This document shows positions 7,293 to 10,909 of a DNA stretch of 10,909 nt, in pieces. Source of the stretch: a bacterium. GTDB taxonomy: Bacteria; Hydrogenedentota; Hydrogenedentia; Hydrogenedentiales; SLHB01. How positions within the stretch are numbered: the stretch's first letter is position 1; each line of letters opens with the position of its first letter. The stretch is taken from positions 1-10,909 of the forward strand of contig JAAEQP010001003.1 in the NCBI GenBank assembly GCA_024231375.1. The letters are read 5' to 3'. Under the pieces are notes generated by a model. That model was not told where the DNA came from. It did not search any database and saw only the letters and a program-made list of their open reading frames with translations. The translations under genes and the position numbers were made by a program.

Positions 7293-7313
7293 CGCCTTGC
7301 GCCTCTGCGTGAG
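7293..7313. repeat. Possible degenerate CTCTGCG-type intergenic repeat
   Basis: The plus strand reads CGCCTTGCGCCTCTGCGTGAG, a near-periodic run of GCG(C/T)CT(C/T)TGCG steps in the gap between two small membrane genes; a shorter CCTCTGCGT recurs at 7481-7489. Runs of this kind are familiar to me from intergenic DNA of environmental bacteria, but I recall this rather than show it. It has no known function. Confidence 0.3.
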
Positions 7314-7334
7314 GTCGTTCTCCGAACTCTTCAA

Positions 7335-7472
7335 TCAATCCATATATATGACTGAAAGAGCAAACAACGTGCCGAAGCTCAGGACGAACAACCACAACAG
7401 GATGCACACGACGTAGAACACCGCTTTGAATCCCCGAGGCAAGCACGGCTGGGTCCTGGCGGCGGCGTTCAT
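7335..7472 (-). CDS. 45-residue single-pass membrane protein (small ORF)
   Basis: Reading from ATG 7470-7472 to the TGA at 7335-7337 gives 45 residues: a short basic N-terminus (Arg6, Arg13, Lys16), then a continuous hydrophobic stretch from about residue 17 to 43 (FKAVFYVVCILLWLFVL and onwards) and a final Asp. This is one membrane helix with a cytoplasmic N-terminus, carrying Cys10 and Cys23. AGAGGA lies 7 bases before the ATG, and the start is only 23 bases after the response regulator stop, so it is very likely co-translated with the two-component genes. No family is recognised. Small single-pass proteins can modulate sensor kinases (MgrB on PhoQ is the known example), and this one is well placed to do so, but that role is inference. 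Confidence 0.68.
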   Translation of the reverse strand: MNAAARTQPCLPRGFKAVFYVVCILLWLFVLSFGTLFALSVIYMD

Positions 7473-7495
7473 GCTTCTGTCCTCTGCGTTGGCTC

Positions 7496-8800
7496 CTACA
7501 TCCCATATTCACGCAGTTTGTAGATGAGATTGCGCCGGCTGATGCCGAGCATTTGGGCGGCGCGCGTCTTGTTGCCGCCGGTGCGTTCGAGGGCTTCCAG
7601 GATCGCGCGGCGCTGAATCTCCTGCATGTCGCCCACGAGGACGCCGCCGGATGCCGTTTCGGGTCTGGCCTCCTGGAGCTGAGGTGGCAGGTCTTTCGGG
7701 AGGATGAGTCCGCCCGACGTCATGATGGCGGCGCGTTCCATAGCGTTGCGCAACTCGCGGACGTTGCCGGGCCATGGGTAGTTGACAAGAATTCGTTCGG
7801 TGGCGGGCGCCAGCCTCAGTTTCCGACCCTCGATGCACGCCATGGCGAGGGGCAGGATGTCGTCCGGCCGTTCGCGCAACGGGGGAACCACGAGCGACAC
7901 CACGTTGAGGCGAAAGAAGAGGTCTTCGCGGAACCGTCCTTCCCGCACATCCTGGTCCAAGTCACGATTGGTAGCCGCCACCACCCGCACGTCGACCGGG
8001 ATTTCGTCTGAGCCGCCGATGTGGCGCACCACACCCCGTTCGAGGGTGTGCAGAAACTTCGGCTGCAAGGCTATAGGCACCTCGCCGACTTCGTCGAGGA
8101 ACACCGTGCCGCCATCGGCCTCTTCGAACCGCCCCGCCCGGGTTAAATCCGCCCCCGTGAACGCGCCCTTCTCGTGGCCAAATAGTTCGCTTTCGATGAG
8201 CGTTTCGGGGAGGGCGCCGCAGTCCACGTGGACGAAGGGATTCTCGGATCGCGTGCTGTGGGCGTGAATGAACTCAGCAACCACCTGCTTGCCCACGCCG
8301 CTCTCGCCGAGAATGAGTACGCCTGCGTCGGACGCCGCTACCCGCGCAGCCTGGCGGAGCACCTCCAGCATAGCGGGGCTCTCGGCCACCACGTTCTCCG
8401 GGAGATCAACGGACTCATCCGATACTACGCGGCGGCCGGCGCGTCCCAGGGCGTCGTCCACCGCGGCGATAACCTCGTCGAGATCCACCGGCTTCTCAAG
8501 GTAGTCGAGAGCGCCCTGCTTGATGGCAGCCACTGCGTCGCGCACGTCGATGTAGGCGGTCAGCAGGATGACTTGGACGTGCTGCTGGTCGCGGCGGAGA
8601 TTCTCAAGAACCTCCAGGCCCGTCATTCCGGGCATGCGCACATCCAGCAACATCAGCACGCACTCGGGCGCGGCGTCCAAGGCCGTCTGTCCGTTCCCGC
8701 ACTCGACGACCCGATACCCCGCGCGCTCCAACGCGTTCCGAAGCAGTTGCCGTTGCGCGGCGTCGTCGTCCACTACCGCGATCAAAGGTCCATCGTTCAC
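7496..8800 (-). CDS. NtrC-family sigma54-dependent response regulator
   Basis: A 434-residue three-domain activator. Residues 5-120 are a receiver with the acidic pocket Asp11-Asp13, phospho-acceptor Asp53 (LLDVRMPG), Thr81 and Lys103. Residues about 138-375 are the AAA+ domain: Walker A GESGVGK at 165-171, the sigma54-contacting GAFTGA at 212-217, Walker B GTVFLDEVGE at 231-240 and FREDLFFRLNVV at 290-301. Residues about 393-433 hold a Fis-type helix-turn-helix (GGNKTRAAQMLGISRRNLIYKLR). Once phosphorylated, such proteins form rings that open sigma54 promoters. The start is GTG 8798-8800, overlapping the kinase stop as GTGA, with AGAGGA 6 bases upstream; this tight coupling shows the two are partners. 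Target promoters are not visible: I found no good TGGCAC-N5-TTGC site in the spacers here. Confidence 0.95.
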   Translation of the reverse strand: MNDGPLIAVVDDDAAQRQLLRNALERAGYRVVECGNGQTALDAAPECVLMLLDVRMPGMTGLEVLENLRRDQQHVQVILLTAYIDVRDAVAAIKQGALDYLEKPVDLDEVIAAVDDALGRAGRRVVSDESVDLPENVVAESPAMLEVLRQAARVAASDAGVLILGESGVGKQVVAEFIHAHSTRSENPFVHVDCGALPETLIESELFGHEKGAFTGADLTRAGRFEEADGGTVFLDEVGEVPIALQPKFLHTLERGVVRHIGGSDEIPVDVRVVAATNRDLDQDVREGRFREDLFFRLNVVSLVVPPLRERPDDILPLAMACIEGRKLRLAPATERILVNYPWPGNVRELRNAMERAAIMTSGGLILPKDLPPQLQEARPETASGGVLVGDMQEIQRRAILEALERTGGNKTRAAQMLGISRRNLIYKLREYGM

Positions 8801-10254
8801 GGCTCATCCTCTGCCACGCGCATCCCGGCGAGGGACACACGGGCGCCTTTGCCCTGTTCCGATTCGATGCCAAGCGTCCAGCCGTGGGCGCGTACAATGT
8901 CTTCTACAATGGCCAAGCCCAAGCCGCATCCGCCCTCGAATCGGCTGAAGTACGGTTCCGTGGCCCGCGCCACATCTTCGGCCGCCATCCCGCACCCGGT
9001 GTCTGTCACGCACAACGCGGCCGTCGACCCGGACGCCGAACCGGCGATGGTCACCACGCCCTTACCGCCGCATGCTCTGAGTCCGTTGATCGCCAGGTTG
9101 AGAATGGCACGGCGCAACAGATGCTCGTCCGCCATTACCGTCAGTCCGGTCGGATGATATCGTATCTCGACCTTGGAGCCTTGCGCCTCGGCCCTCAACA
9201 ACGGTAGAAACTCCTCGAAGAACCGGTCCACATCCAGGCGGGACCATTCCACTTCCTTGGGGCGGGCAAAGGTCAGAAACGTGTTGATTTGGCCTACGGT
9301 CCGGTCGACTTCGTCCACGATGTTGTGCGTCATCCTCTTGATCGGACCGGACGCGCCTTCGGTTTCCCCGATGGATTGGGCAAGACCCCGCACCACGCCG
9401 AGAGGGTTCTTGGTTTCATGGGCCAGGCCGGCGCCCAACCGGGCAAGGCGCTCCAGATGCACGGCCTGCTCACGCGCAAGTCCCAAGTCCTGTTCGAGGG
9501 CGCGGTGCCGCACCCGCGCCGAGGCGACAGCCGCACCCAACAGGATAGCGAGTATCACGCCGCATTCAATGACGATTCTGTTGATAAGGCCGCGGCGGAA
9601 AGCGCGGTCCAACTCGGTCACATCCAGGCAGACCGAGAGACGGTAGTCGCCGGGACTCCACGGCTTGCCAATCTCGGCCGGACCCGGCATCCGTCCGAAG
9701 GGCGGACCCACTCCGGGCTCACGCCCGTGACCGCGTCCCTCGCCGCCGTGTTCTGCGCCGTCCGGTCCGCGCATCTCGCCGTGGCCGGGTTCCTCGTCGA
9801 ACGGGCGTCTACGCCTCATGCCGGGCCCCGGACCGCGTCCCCCCCCTCGCCGAGGAGGCTGCTGCTCAAGCAAGAACCGGACATCCTTCGCCATGCACAG
9901 CGTCCAACCCCGCCACACGGGAAGACGGGGACGTGGCGTGGGGTAGCCTGTGTCTTCACCCCCCGCGGCCATGACCGTACCTGCTTCGTCCTCCAACCGG
10001 ACCCCGAGGATGTTCGGGGCCGCGGCCAATTCCTCGAAAATGGACGCAAGCCGATCCGCCTCGTAGCGGCCCATGCGGCTCTGCGAGCGGATGCCCGCGG
10101 CGAGGGAGTCCAGGATGGTATTGCCCCGGTCCTGCATGAGGCGCCGGTTCCATGCCGCGTACCCCATGAAGTCGAAGTACAGAAAGACGACGCTGGCAGC
10201 CGCCACGAGGGCGGCTGCCAGGTAGATCCACAGTCTGGTGCGGCCGAGGCTCAT
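8797..10254 (-). CDS. Membrane sensor histidine kinase with Gly/Arg/His-rich periplasmic insert
   Basis: A 485-residue kinase. A membrane helix at about 8-28 and another at about 225-247 bracket a periplasmic domain of roughly 195 residues. The cytoplasmic part has the H-box LAHETKNPLG with His279, the N-box NLAINGLRA with Asn390, G1 DTGCGM at 418-423 and G2 GLGLA at 444-448. It belongs to the NtrB/ZraS-like type that works with NtrC-family regulators, here the one overlapping its stop. Within the periplasmic domain, residues about 134-190 are an unusual low-complexity stretch rich in Gly, Pro, Arg, Glu and Met with His158, His169 and His176. It is either a flexible linker or a metal- or ligand-binding loop. 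The start is ATG 10252-10254, backed by GGAG 6 bases upstream; a GTG at 10296 in the same frame has no ribosome site. It lies 78 bases after the repeat-protein gene. Confidence 0.93.
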   Translation of the reverse strand: MSLGRTRLWIYLAAALVAAASVVFLYFDFMGYAAWNRRLMQDRGNTILDSLAAGIRSQSRMGRYEADRLASIFEELAAAPNILGVRLEDEAGTVMAAGGEDTGYPTPRPRLPVWRGWTLCMAKDVRFLLEQQPPRRGGGRGPGPGMRRRRPFDEEPGHGEMRGPDGAEHGGEGRGHGREPGVGPPFGRMPGPAEIGKPWSPGDYRLSVCLDVTELDRAFRRGLINRIVIECGVILAILLGAAVASARVRHRALEQDLGLAREQAVHLERLARLGAGLAHETKNPLGVVRGLAQSIGETEGASGPIKRMTHNIVDEVDRTVGQINTFLTFARPKEVEWSRLDVDRFFEEFLPLLRAEAQGSKVEIRYHPTGLTVMADEHLLRRAILNLAINGLRACGGKGVVTIAGSASGSTAALCVTDTGCGMAAEDVARATEPYFSRFEGGCGLGLAIVEDIVRAHGWTLGIESEQGKGARVSLAGMRVAEDEP

Positions 10255-10260
10255 GCCAAT

Positions 10261-10264
10261 CTCC
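10261..10264 (-). promoter_or_regulatory. Ribosome binding site deciding the kinase start
   Basis: GGAG with a 6-base spacer ATTGGC before ATG 10252-10254. The longer in-frame alternatives, GTG at 10296 and ATG at 10266, lack a recognisable site, so the shorter kinase is preferred. It also places the first membrane helix near the N-terminus. Confidence 0.65.
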
Positions 10265-10332
10265 ATCGCTTTCGGAAGCTCGTCGGCAGCCTTCACATTA
10301 GCACGAGCCAGGCCGCCGTTCTAGCGGCGCTG

Positions 10333-10909
10333 TCACCGGCCGCAGTGCGGGCACTTGCCTGTGGGGCCCGAGCCCTGACCTCGGCCGAACCCACCGCGCG
10401 GACCCTGACCGCCACGACGCTCCATGCCCTGGCCTTGGCCGGGACCGAAGTCGCCTTGGGGACCCTGTCCGCGGCGGGGACCCCAGCCCTGACCTTGACC
10501 AGGTCCGGCGTTGCCCTGGGGACCCTGTCCACCGCGACGCCCCATGCCCTGGCCTTGGCCGGGACCGAAGTTGCCCTGGGGACCCTGGCCACCACGACGC
10601 CCCATGCCCTGGCCTTGGCCGGGACCGAAGTTGCCCTGGGGACCCTGGCCACCACGACGCCCCATGCCCTGGCCTTGGCCGGGTCCGAAGTTGCCTTGGG
10701 GACCCTGGCCACCGCGACGCCCCATGCCCTGGCCTTGGCCGGGTCCGAAGTTGCCTTGGGGGCCCTGCCCGTCACGGGGGCCCCAGCCCTGGCCTTGACT
10801 GTTGAGCCGTCTTCCCTTGCCTCGCATCATTTGCCTCTGAGGCGGGGGCGGCGGGGTCACAGCGGCGCCGTCGGGCACCTGTTCGAGGCTTTCTGCCTGG
10901 GGCGCGTCC
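10333..10909 (-). CDS. Gly/Gln/Arg-rich tandem-repeat protein with C-terminal CPHC motif (5' end outside window)
   Basis: The minus-strand frame stays open from the right edge to the TGA at 10333-10335, giving at least 192 residues. An in-frame GTG at 10878 has no ribosome site, so the true start probably lies beyond the edge and I call the gene 5'-partial. Visible order: an acidic/neutral stretch, a Pro-rich run (PPPPP), a basic MMRGKGRR patch, then seven repeats of 20 residues typified by GQGMGRRGGQGPQGNFGPGQ, and a tail ending GKCPHCGR. Units one and six carry GQGWGPR instead of GQGMGRR. The RGG and Gly-Gln content predicts a disordered, basic protein; the terminal CxxC could bind metal, possibly between two copies. 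No family is recognised. It precedes the sensor kinase by 78 bases in the same direction and may be its ligand or output. Confidence 0.72.
   Translation of the reverse strand, partial: DAPQAESLEQVPDGAAVTPPPPPQRQMMRGKGRRLNSQGQGWGPRDGQGPQGNFGPGQGQGMGRRGGQGPQGNFGPGQGQGMGRRGGQGPQGNFGPGQGQGMGRRGGQGPQGNFGPGQGQGMGRRGGQGPQGNAGPGQGQGWGPRRGQGPQGDFGPGQGQGMERRGGQGPRGGFGRGQGSGPTGKCPHCGR
10375..10794. repeat. Seven 60-bp tandem repeats (coding minisatellite)
   Basis: Seven head-to-tail units of exactly 60 bp, all in frame in the repeat-protein gene. The units at 10561-10620 and 10621-10680 are identical in every base, and the one at 10681-10740 differs at only three positions. The outer units are more diverged, the pattern expected from recent duplication in the middle of the array. 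Copy number is likely to vary between strains and may be misjudged in short-read assembly. Confidence 0.95.

Noticed and set aside
7276..7512. 78-codon minus-strand open frame between regulator and membrane gene
   Set aside because: It overlaps the 45-residue frame, which has the hydrophobic helix and the ribosome site; this one is Arg/His-rich without either.
8228..9157. 309-codon plus-strand open frame opposite the kinase and regulator
   Set aside because: It spans the junction of two well-defined minus-strand genes and shows no recognisable fold or ribosome site.
10255..10332. Sigma54 promoter before the kinase gene
   Set aside because: The minus strand has TGGCTCG, but the -12 part reads AATG rather than TTGC, so the match fails where it matters.
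10375..10794. CRISPR-like array
   Set aside because: The units are contiguous 60-bp tandem copies in a coding frame with no unique spacers.
10511..10798. Plus-strand frame with Pro-Trp-Pro repeats
   Set aside because: It is the other strand of the 60-bp tandem repeats; the minus strand has the longer open frame and a plausible non-repeat head and tail.

Overview
The window is GC-rich bacterial DNA with mostly conventional coding and clear Shine-Dalgarno sites. The mix of genes (a Gfo/Idh/MocA oxidoreductase, an amidohydrolase_2 protein, a CIRCE-controlled groEL without groES beside it, and an NtrC-type two-component pair) fits a free-living environmental bacterium. The PVC group or a Hydrogenedentota-like lineage is a possible home, but this is only an impression: no rRNA or other taxon marker is present.

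Layout. Positions 1-42 hold the last 13 codons and stop of a plus-strand gene. It converges on a minus-strand amidohydrolase (49-1077). A 456-bp divergent spacer follows and ends in a textbook heat-shock control region: a TTGACA/TAGACT promoter, a perfect CIRCE operator and a good ribosome binding site. These drive groEL (1534-3216), which has intact ATPase residues and a long GGM tail. A strong 16-bp-stem hairpin (3272-3307) separates groEL from the convergent minus-strand oxidoreductase (3332-4348). A short divergent promoter region leads into a large plus-strand gene (4471-6744) encoding an unusual fusion: a PlsC-like acyltransferase at the N-terminus and an Est30-like alpha/beta-hydrolase at the C-terminus. 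A nested palindrome (6811-6852) lies past its end.

From 6867 to the right edge everything is on the minus strand and reads as one probable operon, transcribed from right to left. In order it holds: a Gly/Gln/Arg-rich protein built of seven 20-residue repeats with a terminal CPHC motif (5' end outside the window); a membrane histidine kinase with a Gly/Pro/Arg/His-rich periplasmic insert; a sigma54-dependent response regulator that overlaps the kinase by 4 bp; a 45-residue single-pass membrane protein with a good Shine-Dalgarno; and a 126-residue three-pass membrane protein with a very strong Shine-Dalgarno. The combination suggests an envelope-sensing system in which the repeat protein and the two small membrane proteins are partners or outputs of the kinase/regulator pair. 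That link is inference from gene order only.

The most interesting items are the acyltransferase-esterase fusion with a variant HX4E motif, the 60-bp tandem-repeat gene, and the two small membrane proteins attached to the two-component operon.
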